Source of the DNA: a virus
DNA length: 52,149 nucleotides
IMG/VR virus record: IMGVR_UViG_3300018432_000017
Coordinates: 1 to 52,149 of that record
Direction: 5' to 3' (one strand)
Below are positions 46,489 through 52,149 of the stretch, piece by piece. Made by a program: the position numbers and the translations under genes. The notes beneath the pieces were generated by a model. The model was not told the DNA's origin, did not search any database, and saw only the letters and a list, made by a program, of their open reading frames with translations. How positions within the stretch are numbered: position 1 is the first letter of the stretch; each line of letters starts with the position of its first letter.

Positions 46489-46685
46489 GACTGGACCTCC
46501 GTCATCCAACTCATCACAAATTCCCCAAGACCGGGAGTCTTCTCGATACAGCCCCAGCAGATGGAGTAGAGGTCTTCCCCTTCCCTCCAAGCAAAGACTG
46601 GCATCCACTCAGCAGCCACAAACTCGCAGTTCTCGCAACGGGCGGGATTTTCGCACTCCCGGACATTCCCTACGCAGCGGTGCAT
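46485..46685 (-). CDS. Small zinc-rich protein
   Basis: 66 residues. CVGNVRECENPARCENC near the start and CWGC later give a probable two-zinc fold; Trp-rich C-terminus. First gene of a short unit under the cassette at 46724-46752. Function unknown; related to the gene at 46112-46291. Confidence 0.6.
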   Translation of the reverse strand: MHRCVGNVRECENPARCENCEFVAAEWMPVFAWREGEDLYSICWGCIEKTPGLGEFVMSWMTEVQS

Positions 46686-46723
46686 CTCGATCTCCTTCGG
46701 TCACGCGGGGCCTTCCGAGGACA

Positions 46724-46752
46724 ACGTTACGGCAATAGTTGCCGATCGTAAA
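46724..46752 (-). promoter_or_regulatory. Promoter cassette before the gene at 46685
   Basis: -35-like TTTACG at 46752-46747, 17-bp spacer, -10-like TAACGT at 46729-46724; about 39 bp before the start. Same spacing as the cassettes at 46077, 48708 and 49588. Confidence 0.6.
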
Positions 46753-46771
46753 GTCTTTCAGCAAAAGGATC

Positions 46772-46984
46772 TTACCGACCCTCGTGGGTGCTGGAGATCG
46801 GGAGCCGGACCAGCGCCTGCCGCCCCCTCTTCCTCCTCGGGAGCGGGTAGAGGATGCTGCCGGAAGGCGAGTCGATCCTGACGACCGGAGGAGTCTTCCG
46901 GCACAGCGCTCCCGGTCGCGCACCGCACCGGTCGCACGCGCGCTGCTCCACGGCTTCCCGCTTCTCCACCAGCGTCTTCGGCAT
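46772..46984 (-). CDS. Small zinc-finger protein, CxxCGA family
   Basis: 70 residues. CDRCGARPGALCRKTPPVV is the same Cys-x2-CGA-x-P-x3-C signature as in the protein at 12560-12928. The C-terminus is basic. Site GGGAGACGGAAATG at the start, shared with other genes here. Unknown function. Confidence 0.65.
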   Translation of the reverse strand: MPKTLVEKREAVEQRACDRCGARPGALCRKTPPVVRIDSPSGSILYPLPRRKRGRQALVRLPISSTHEGR

Positions 46985-47017
46985 TTCCGTCTCCCTTGTT
47001 GAGGCTTCCCGCCCCGG

Positions 47018-47023
47018 ACGTTA
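47018..47023 (-). promoter_or_regulatory. -10-like TAACGT before the gene at 46984
   Basis: The minus strand reads CTGCCGTAACGT, as in the other cassettes, but the usual -35 position falls in the terminator stem of the gene upstream and reads TAGCGC. A compact terminator-promoter unit or a weaker promoter. Confidence 0.45.
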
Positions 47024-47029
47024 CGGCAG

Positions 47030-47055
47030 AAAAACCGGGAGCGCTAGGCTCCCGG
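47030..47055 (-). terminator. Intrinsic terminator after the DUF2637-like gene
   Basis: 8-bp stem CCGGGAGC/GCTCCCGG with a short loop and five U residues on the minus transcript (CCCGGTTTTT). Lies between the stop at 47070 and the next gene's promoter-like -10. Confidence 0.75.
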
Positions 47056-47069
47056 CTCTCCAAGTTCTG

Positions 47070-47507
47070 CTAGACCGCTGCGAGCTTCCGAGCCGGCTTC
47101 GAGGCTGCGGGCTTCCGGGTGCGGGTCCGGCGCGCCGGGACGGGAGCGGGCTTCGTGAAGACGGCGGTGGCTACGTACATGAGAGCGTCCACGATGATCG
47201 GGAGGAGGTGGGCCGTAACGGTGTCCTCGCCGGCCATCGTCGCTACGTGAACCATGTGCCAGTAGCTCGCCCAGGCCGCTACTCCGGCAATCGCTACGAT
47301 CGCGATCTTGACCAGGGGGTACTTCGGGGCGTGCTGGAGGAGGTGGAGCGCGAGGAGTAGTGCGATGGCCGGCCAGGCCGCTACGACCCGCCCTAGCGCG
47401 GTGTGATCGGCACTAATGGCATTCGCTGCAATCGAGACCGCGCCGCAAAGCGCCATCGTCAGGCCGGCAATCCTCTTGGTCGACTTCGCTGCGTTCCTGG
47501 TAGCCAT
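47070..47507 (-). CDS. DUF2637/SpdB-like membrane protein
   Basis: 145 residues with three to four hydrophobic segments (about 14-32, 39-59, 66-85 and 98-118), including the recognisable ASYWHMVHVATMAGEDTVTAH then LLPIIVDALMY; the (A)SY-x-H-M ... LLP-x-x-VD-x-LMY pattern belongs to DUF2637, a family that includes SpdB proteins encoded on actinomycete plasmids. The C-terminus is a basic tail rich in Arg/Lys. SpdB proteins help plasmid spread between hyphae; a phage copy could affect host membranes. Function inferred. Confidence 0.7.
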   Translation of the reverse strand: MATRNAAKSTKRIAGLTMALCGAVSIAANAISADHTALGRVVAAWPAIALLLALHLLQHAPKYPLVKIAIVAIAGVAAWASYWHMVHVATMAGEDTVTAHLLPIIVDALMYVATAVFTKPAPVPARRTRTRKPAASKPARKLAAV

Positions 47508-47544
47508 TTCCGTCTCCTTTGTTGTCGTTTCCTTCCCGACTCCA

Positions 47545-47550
47545 AAGTTA
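47545..47550 (-). promoter_or_regulatory. -10-like TAACTT before the DUF2637 gene
   Basis: Minus strand reads TGCGATAACTTT, a variant of TGCCGTAACGT seen in the other cassettes. No clear -35 at 17 bp; listed as a weaker member. Confidence 0.4.
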
Positions 47551-47606
47551 TCGCATTGCGCACTGAATGGCTACAAATGCAATGAACAAATTCTAGAAAT
47601 GGGTTG

Positions 47607-47651
47607 GCCCGGAAGCGAGGCAGGGATTTAACCAGTGCCTCGCCACCGGGC
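47607..47651 (-). ncRNA. Nested stem-loop in the 163-bp gap between the DUF2786 and DUF2637 genes
   Basis: Outer stem GCCCGG/CCGGGC and inner stem GCGAGGCA/TGCCTCGC with a 13-nt loop, giving a 14-bp imperfect helix. It follows the stop at 47671, with a further short hairpin (TTCCCGACTACTCGGGAA) around 47664-47681. The loop holds GGTTAAATCC, which resembles a T-loop, but acceptor and anticodon stems are missing, so this is not a tRNA. Terminator or structured element. Confidence 0.5.
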
Positions 47652-47670
47652 GCCCACCTTACGTTCCCGA

Positions 47671-48669
47671 CTACTCGGGAAGTCCCTTTGTTGCTTCCTC
47701 GCCGCGCTGGATGATAACGTCCTTAGCGGCCTCCCTGCCCGTGGCCCGCCCTAGGCGAGCGGCGGTGCCGTAAAGCTGTCGGTGCATCTTGTCGCGCTCC
47801 GACTTCGTCAATTCCCGAGTACGGTGCTGGCGGCACTTGTATCCGCTGTCCGGCCGGCAAAGGCGGCAATCTTCCTTCTCTTCCTCCGGCTCCGGGGTGG
47901 CTTCCTCGGGCGGGAACCTCTCTGTGAAAGCCGCGTCGACTCGCTCCTGCCGACCGTGAAGGACGAGACCTCCGCCCTGGGAGCGGGCCGCGTCGCGGGA
48001 GAGGCGGAGCCGGTGGGCTAGTTCGTTGGCAAATCCCTCCGCGTACGCTTCGCGATAGTTGCCGGCGACTAACTCCCGCCCTACGACTGTGGGCGTCTCG
48101 TTACGCCGCGCGCACTCTTTCTTGTAGAGGGCGGTAACCTTCTGCGGCCCGTTGCCGTTGTCGGTCCCCCACAGGATCTTCGCGATAGCGTGCCGGGTGA
48201 ATCCCGCGCTCCGGTAGTTGTAGACGTTCTCGGCTTCGGAGAGGCCGGGGTCAACCTTCGGCTCCAGCTTCGAGATCATCACGAGCCGACCGGCGTTGTG
48301 AAGGAACTCGGCGTATCGGATATCGGACGCATAGCCGACCGTATCGGCCAGAATGTCGTAAAGCCCGTTCCCCTTGTATTCGTACTTGATCTGGCTTCGG
48401 AGCCCGCAGTGCCGGGCAATGTAGTTCCAGATGGCGCTGTGCCAGCCGTAGAACTCCGAGGAGGTCTCTCCGACCACAACCCTCTTCCAGATCGGCAGGA
48501 TGCCGGTCGGGTCCTCCGCGATCAGCATCGACTCCTCGATGCGGTACTGCATCATCAAGGATTCCGCCTTATCGCGGAAGGTCTGAGCCTCCTCGGGGGT
48601 AGCGGCCGGATCGTCGGCCATCGCGATCAGCTTCTGGATCTTGTCCATCATCCGGTCGATCTTGTTCAT
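47671..48669 (-). CDS. DUF2786 protein
   Basis: 332 residues. N-terminal DUF2786 signature: DRMMDKIQKLIAMADDPAAT and EEAQTFRDKAESLMMQYRIE. The centre has a domain with SSEFYGWHSAIWNYIARHCG; the C-terminus holds Cys pairs DCRLCRPDSGYKCRQHR, a zinc-like site. DUF2786 proteins are common in actinobacteria and their phages; function unknown. A promoter cassette and a GAGGGAGACGGAA site precede it. Confidence 0.75.
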   Translation of the reverse strand: MNKIDRMMDKIQKLIAMADDPAATPEEAQTFRDKAESLMMQYRIEESMLIAEDPTGILPIWKRVVVGETSSEFYGWHSAIWNYIARHCGLRSQIKYEYKGNGLYDILADTVGYASDIRYAEFLHNAGRLVMISKLEPKVDPGLSEAENVYNYRSAGFTRHAIAKILWGTDNGNGPQKVTALYKKECARRNETPTVVGRELVAGNYREAYAEGFANELAHRLRLSRDAARSQGGGLVLHGRQERVDAAFTERFPPEEATPEPEEEKEDCRLCRPDSGYKCRQHRTRELTKSERDKMHRQLYGTAARLGRATGREAAKDVIIQRGEEATKGLPE

Positions 48670-48707
48670 TTCCGTCTCCCTCTGGCGCCTGTTGCTTCCC
48701 GCCCCTG

Positions 48708-48736
48708 ACGTTACGGCAAGTCTTCTCGATCCGGAA
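48708..48736 (-). promoter_or_regulatory. Promoter cassette before the DUF2786 gene
   Basis: -35-like TTCCGG at 48736-48731, 17-bp spacer, -10-like TAACGT at 48713-48708; about 39 bp before the start codon. Identical to the 46077 cassette at about 24 of 30 positions. Confidence 0.65.
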
Positions 48737-48754
48737 GTGGCTATGGTGAAAAAG

Positions 48755-49360
48755 TCAGCGCCAGTTCTCCCGCCCGCTACAGATCGGCCCCATGGACTGC
48801 TCGATCGACTTCTCGTTGCTCAGCTCCCGCCCGCAGCGGATGCACTGGCCGTAGAGGGCTCCGAACTCCTTGGCCTCCTCGAAGGTGAGCTGCCACTCGG
48901 GCTGGAGCCGGTAGATGAGTCCGGGGCGGTAGTCCCACTCCAGCTTCTTCCCGCCGATCTCGACTCCGACCTTGGCGAAGAGGCGGGTGCGGTCCTGGTT
49001 CCATTGGACCTTGTAGAGGGTGTTCAGCTCCCGGTCGTAGTAGATCCCGTCGCGGGAGACCTTGATCTCACTGCCCCGGCGCTTCTCCGGCTGCTTCTGC
49101 GGGTATGGCTTGTAACGGTCGATGAACTTTCGGGCGACGGAGAGGTCAAACTCTTCCCCAGAGGATAGCGCTTTCCCCATGAGGTCCAACAGGTCTCGAT
49201 CTTCCGGCTTGAACACGCGCGTCTCGATGAGGATCCTGATCAGATTCTTCATCGGCTCGGTCGCGAGCATCTGCGGGTCGAAGGATCGTGGGGTGCCTCC
49301 GCTGTAGCAGTTCCGGACCTCTGCGACACTGGCGTGGATGTGACCCTTTCCGCACCTCAT
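48755..49360 (-). CDS. DUF6011-like zinc protein
   Basis: 201 residues from ATG 49360 (ATGA overlap). The C-terminus QCIRCGRELSNEKSIEQS then MGPICSGREN is the DUF6011 element (CxxCGRxL...GPxC), seen in actinophage proteins of unknown function. The middle is helical and basic. The N-terminus has a further Cys (MRCGKGHIHAS, RNCYSGG). Zinc-binding nucleic-acid protein is a fair guess. Confidence 0.65.
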   Translation of the reverse strand: MRCGKGHIHASVAEVRNCYSGGTPRSFDPQMLATEPMKNLIRILIETRVFKPEDRDLLDLMGKALSSGEEFDLSVARKFIDRYKPYPQKQPEKRRGSEIKVSRDGIYYDRELNTLYKVQWNQDRTRLFAKVGVEIGGKKLEWDYRPGLIYRLQPEWQLTFEEAKEFGALYGQCIRCGRELSNEKSIEQSMGPICSGRENWR

Positions 49361-49551
49361 GCCAACTCCATCCCGGCATCGATTCCGCAACCGCCATGGG
49401 CATAGACGTTCTCGCTGGTGCGCGTGTCCCAGAACTCACCCATCTCGGAGTCGGCTTTGTCGCCGCAGATCTGGCACTCGTTCTCGTCGTACGGGCGGAT
49501 CGTGACCGTGATCTCTTCCGCTCGCGTCCGGCGAACTATCCGTGGAGGCAT
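49357..49551 (-). CDS. Small zinc-ribbon-like protein
   Basis: 64 residues: basic N-terminus (PRIVRRTRAEEI) then CQICGDKAD and a later GGCGID, forming one CxxC ... C site. Starts a new unit at ATG 49551 with GGAAGGGGTCC upstream and the cassette at 49588-49616. Function unknown. Confidence 0.6.
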   Translation of the reverse strand: MPPRIVRRTRAEEITVTIRPYDENECQICGDKADSEMGEFWDTRTSENVYAHGGCGIDAGMELA

Positions 49552-49587
49552 CTGGACCCCTTCCCAAGGGCTCGTGGTTCACCAGTG

Positions 49588-49616
49588 ACTCTAGCCCACG
49601 CCTTCCCGATCGTAAA
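49588..49616 (-). promoter_or_regulatory. Promoter cassette before the gene at 49551
   Basis: -35-like TTTACG at 49616-49611, 17-bp spacer, -10-like TAGAGT at 49593-49588; about 37 bp before the start codon. The -35 and first spacer bases (ATCGG) match the 46724 cassette. Confidence 0.6.
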
Positions 49617-49638
49617 GGCCCGAATGCAGAAACACTGC

Positions 49639-49666
49639 GACCCCCGGACTCAAGGTCGCGGGGGCC
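49639..49666 (-). terminator. Stem-loop after the lysis cassette
   Basis: Stem CCCCCG/CGGGGG (plus a wobble extension) with a 12-nt loop, after the stop at 49760. The minus transcript continues TCGCAGTGTTTCTGC. The rest of the 208-bp gap holds the cassette at 49588-49616. Confidence 0.55.
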
Positions 49667-49759
49667 ACAGCGGGGAAGGGATCGGCGCGTAACCGACCGA
49701 GCGAGAGGACGGAAAACCCTCAGCTCTGGACCGAGCTTACCCCTCCCAGAGAAATGCCG

Positions 49760-50149
49760 CTATACGGCCGGAACGGCGTCATCTGTCGTGACCTTGTTCC
49801 CAAGGACTCCGGTCTGAAGCGCTGAGCCGACCGGGGATACCTGCTGCCGGGTCAGGTAGGCCACAATGCCGACCACCGCCAGCTGCAAGGTGCCGATCTT
49901 CTCCTGGGAGAAGTCGAGCCCGTACGTCGAGAGGAGAGCCGCACCGGTCGTGATCACCGTCGTGAATACGGCCGGCGCAACCGGTCGGACGGCCATCGCC
50001 GTGATCACGCCGAAGCCGGCGGCCAGAACCGCGACGATCGCTCCGGAGTTCTCTGCCGTGAGCTTGTCCCAGCCGAATGTCACAAGGAACGCGAGCACTC
50101 CCGAGATCCCCTGGAGAGCCAAGGTCGGCTCCCTACCGAAAATCTTCAT
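49760..50149 (-). CDS. Holin-like membrane protein
   Basis: 129 residues with three or so hydrophobic stretches (GISGVLAFLVTFGWDKL, AIVAVLAAGFGVITAMAV, FTTVITTGAALLSTYG, LQLAVVGIVAYL) and a short charged tail, the size and layout of class I-II phage holins. Directly downstream of the endolysin. Good AAAGGAGTAAGG site. Holin function is inferred from location. Confidence 0.65.
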   Translation of the reverse strand: MKIFGREPTLALQGISGVLAFLVTFGWDKLTAENSGAIVAVLAAGFGVITAMAVRPVAPAVFTTVITTGAALLSTYGLDFSQEKIGTLQLAVVGIVAYLTRQQVSPVGSALQTGVLGNKVTTDDAVPAV

Positions 50150-50164
50150 TGCCTTACTCCTTTG

Positions 50165-50392
50165 TTAGCAGCCTAGGTCTTTCCGGAGCTGCGCCATATC
50201 AGCCGCAATCTCCAATCCGGTAGGTGTAGTCGGAGGAGTCGAGTTGTAGGTGTCGTCGAGCGTCACAACGATGCCGCACCAGCTCTTAGCGGACTCCCGC
50301 GCGTAATGCACGGAGAGCTGGAATGATGCCAGCGATAGGAGAAGCGATGTCATAAAAGCCGCTACCAACGCATACCAGAACTTGTGCGGCAT
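50165..50392 (-). CDS. Small single-pass membrane protein (lysis cassette)
   Basis: 75 residues from ATG 50392 (AAGTCCTGGAG upstream; longer in-frame readings overlap the neighbour). One hydrophobic segment (WYALVAAFMTSLLLSLASF), then a polar extracytoplasmic tail with two Cys (SWCGIVVTL, DLGC). Signal-anchor protein; a spanin-like or antiholin role is possible but unproven. Confidence 0.6.
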   Translation of the reverse strand: MPHKFWYALVAAFMTSLLLSLASFQLSVHYARESAKSWCGIVVTLDDTYNSTPPTTPTGLEIAADMAQLRKDLGC

Positions 50393-50408
50393 CTTCAGCT
50401 CCAGGACT

Positions 50409-50675
50409 TTACGCACTCGATGACGGTGATTGTTCCTGCGGCGAGGAAGGCTGCTGCTGAGAGCGGGATTGCGAATCGGCGCTGGTATGTCCCGCGCCAA
50501 CCGCCCCCTTCAACTGCCAGATCCCGATGACGCCTGGGACCCCCACTAGTGTTGTGTACACCAGCAGAAGGGCCTCGCTGACCTTCCCTGTGGCCTCCTG
50601 GTGCACGATGCCGCCGAGCCCCACCATGACGCACAACACGTCCCTGGCTATTACGATCCAGCGCTCCAGCCTCAC
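50409..50675 (-). CDS. Second small membrane protein of the lysis cassette (holin candidate)
   Basis: 88 residues from GTG 50675. Two hydrophobic stretches (IVIARDVLCVMVGLGGIV, ALLLVYTTLVGVPGVIGIW) and a Gln/Ser/Pro-rich disordered tail. Actinophage holins are often two-TM proteins with such tails, so this or the 129-residue protein is the holin. The ribosome site is weak. Confidence 0.6.
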   Translation of the reverse strand: MRLERWIVIARDVLCVMVGLGGIVHQEATGKVSEALLLVYTTLVGVPGVIGIWQLKGAVGAGHTSADSQSRSQQQPSSPQEQSPSSSA

Positions 50676-50695
50676 TCATGCCCGTCCGATCCCGA

Positions 50696-51736
50696 TCACG
50701 AAAGCCGGGTGATTCGAGCCCAGCGCTCCGGACCGATTGCTGTCATCAATGCATCCCGCAGCTCCTCATCCGACCCAACGGTAAGCGCGTTGACCACTTC
50801 CTGCGCTACACGGGGCGGGAGGCCTGCGAGCCCAACGCTAATGGCCGAAAGGCCCGTCGTTACGGTCTCCTTCAGCCCGACCAGATCGGCACCTGTCTCG
50901 CCGGTCGTAGTGCGGACCTTCTGAATCTCGGCCAGAAGCTTGATCCGGGAGACTCCGGCCACGGTGCCGGCGACTCCGGCCGGAGTAGTCCCGTCCAGGA
51001 CCATCGCCTTGATGTCCCGCCCGAGGTTGTCGATGGCGGCCATGACCGCTGCCGGGCTCCAGTACTGGTTGGCCTGATCCACCCGGTCTCTCGGGGCGGG
51101 AACAATGCCGTCGATCTCCCAAACCCTCCGAGCAATCTTGTCGATTTCATCCGGTGTTAAAGGCACGTCCTCCTCCAAGCTCTCCCGCCACTGGGCTACA
51201 GACCAGCCGTAAAGGACTGTCAGCAACGCCCACATTGCGAGCGGGTCGCCGCACTTATTGCGCAGGAATGACAAGTGGAGGTGCCAGAGGTGAGACGAGT
51301 CGGAGGTTACTGCCTCCTCTTTGTACTCATTCCAGCCTTCAACCACATGGTCATCATCATCTTGCCCGTAGAACTCGAACAACACCAGGTCTAGCCGGGG
51401 GTCGCTCGCATTCTTCGCGGATGCCATTAGGCGAGACGTGTACTTGTCGATTGTCTTGTAGTTTCCGGCTTGAGCGTCCGGGAATGTCAGATCAATCGCG
51501 CTGCTGTACGTCTTCCACCACGGACCCGATTTGTTCGGTGCATCCCGCACCGAGTAGTTGCCGGGCCACTTATTGTTGTTCGTGTCGCCGTCGTTGTGAA
51601 AGCCCGACTTGTTTGCGTAGGTTCCGCCTAGCAATACGTTTGTTTCAAACAAGTCGAACTTCCGCCAGAACCAGTAAACGGCCTGGGTCGTCTTCGCGTA
51701 CGGGCACGGACCGAATTCATAGATATCAATTATCAA
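50696..51736 (-). CDS. Endolysin-like peptidase (M15-type, inferred)
   Basis: 346 residues from TTG 51736, because the perfect GGAGGTGA site lies about 6 nt ahead; a GTG at 51745 would add three. The N-terminal 165 residues hold FHNDGDTNNN, SSAIDLTFPD and SHLWHLHLSF, which resemble the His...Asp...WH ligands of D-Ala-D-Ala carboxypeptidase (M15)-fold zinc peptidases. Residues about 168-230 contain LTPDEIDKIARRVWEID and NQYWSPAAVMAAIDNL, a C-terminal arrangement common in actinophage lysins. Likely cleaves peptidoglycan. Zinc ligands are read by eye only. Confidence 0.7.
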   Translation of the reverse strand: MIIDIYEFGPCPYAKTTQAVYWFWRKFDLFETNVLLGGTYANKSGFHNDGDTNNNKWPGNYSVRDAPNKSGPWWKTYSSAIDLTFPDAQAGNYKTIDKYTSRLMASAKNASDPRLDLVLFEFYGQDDDDHVVEGWNEYKEEAVTSDSSHLWHLHLSFLRNKCGDPLAMWALLTVLYGWSVAQWRESLEEDVPLTPDEIDKIARRVWEIDGIVPAPRDRVDQANQYWSPAAVMAAIDNLGRDIKAMVLDGTTPAGVAGTVAGVSRIKLLAEIQKVRTTTGETGADLVGLKETVTTGLSAISVGLAGLPPRVAQEVVNALTVGSDEELRDALMTAIGPERWARITRLS

Positions 51737-51763
51737 TTGGTTCACCTCCCTTCTACCGGGAGT

Positions 51764-52149
51764 CTAAGCCAATCGAGTAGCGATCATCGTGCTCCCCTTC
51801 TTCATGGTGAAGCTGTTCACCCCCGAGGTATTCTGCGCATAGCGGAGGGTGATGTTTCCCGCCGTGCCTCCGACGAAGATACAGGCCGTCATGTGGAAGG
51901 AGTTGGTGGCCGCTGTACCCGTGCCGCCTATGGTGAAAGTGTTGTCGCTCAGCACTGTCGAGTCCGCAGAGGGCGGGACTACAAGAGCGGATGTGTTGTA
52001 GCCTATGTAGCCCCATGGAGCCTGCGTGCCGGCGGGGAAGTTGATTGCCAGCTTGCCGTCCTCCGTAGTGCCGGAGCTGATCCGGAGGTCCCACTGAACC
52101 TGCCATACCTGGCTGGCCAGGACCGGGAAGAAGAGGTTAGAGTCTGACA
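51764..52149 (-). CDS. Minor tail protein, C-terminal part
   Basis: 128 codons open from the right edge to the stop at 51764, with no start inside the window. Beta-rich, with FPVLASQVWQVQWDLRISSG and an end with FTMKKGSTMIATRLA, the kind of tail end seen in actinophage minor tail or receptor-binding proteins just before the endolysin. A Gly/Thr/Ala-rich trimer-like strand pattern (NTFTIGGTGTAATNSFHM). It marks where the tail module enters the window. Confidence 0.65.
   Translation of the reverse strand, partial: SDSNLFFPVLASQVWQVQWDLRISSGTTEDGKLAINFPAGTQAPWGYIGYNTSALVVPPSADSTVLSDNTFTIGGTGTAATNSFHMTACIFVGGTAGNITLRYAQNTSGVNSFTMKKGSTMIATRLA

Noticed and set aside
47607-47651. tRNA-like hairpin with a T-loop-like sequence
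   Set aside because: No acceptor stem, D-arm or anticodon arm could be built around it.
1-52149. Integrase, repressor, attachment site or lysogeny module
   Set aside because: Nothing with tyrosine or serine recombinase motifs was seen; the BldC-like and LuxR-like proteins alone do not show lysogeny.

Overview
The window is the leftward-transcribed part of a double-stranded DNA phage genome (tailed, siphovirus-like structural set) that probably infects an actinobacterium. Nearly every credible gene lies on the minus strand, packed head to tail with 1-8 nt ATGA/GTGA/TAATG overlaps. Moderately high GC, frequent GTG (and some TTG) starts, a BldC-like MerR regulator, an MmpS-like secreted protein, a DUF2637 (SpdB-like) membrane protein, an LPXTG-anchored surface protein and the small zinc-finger families typical of actinobacteriophages all point to an actinobacterial host. 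No integrase, CI-type repressor, tRNA or CRISPR array was recognised.

Layout in the direction of transcription (right to left): a truncated minor tail protein (52149-51764); a lysis cassette with an endolysin-like peptidase and three small membrane proteins (51736-49760); a stretch of short transcription units, each preceded by a near-identical promoter-like cassette and often ended by a hairpin (49551-45363; DUF6011-like, DUF2786, DUF2637 and zinc-ribbon proteins); a replication, recombination and nucleotide block (44267-24278) with a degenerate LAGLIDADG protein, SNF2 helicase, basic-tail DNA-binding protein, RecB/Cas4-like nuclease, RecA/Sak4-like ATPase, SSB-like protein, FAD/NAD-binding protein, HAD nucleotidase, uracil-DNA glycosylase, LuxR-type HTH, DnaE polymerase, ThyX, RuvC-like resolvase, a ribbon-helix-helix protein and a prim-pol/SF3 helicase; an AT-rich, iteron-bearing gap (23974-24277) that looks like a replication origin; a run of small proteins of unknown function mixed with membrane or secreted proteins and the BldC-like regulator (23973-13080), including the LPXTG protein; then the head module (12554-1): a probable small terminase, two tail-appendage-like proteins, a 1026-residue repeat/LamG protein, large terminase, portal, MuF, scaffold, decoration-like proteins, major capsid protein and head-tail connectors, running off the left edge inside an HK97 gp10-like gene.

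The two edges are complementary: connectors exit left and a minor tail gene enters right, so the tape measure and most tail genes are missing, and the window reads as a circularly permuted genome lacking its tail module. The replication genes form a nearly self-sufficient machine (polymerase, primase-helicase, SSB-like, recombinase, nuclease, resolvase) with dTMP supply and uracil repair.

Features that most deserve a second look: a DnaE gene whose only plausible start is a non-AUG codon, a phage-encoded sortase-type surface protein, the repeated promoter cassettes, the iteron region, and the repeat-array protein placed between the terminase subunits. Functions come from reading motifs by eye; no database search was possible.
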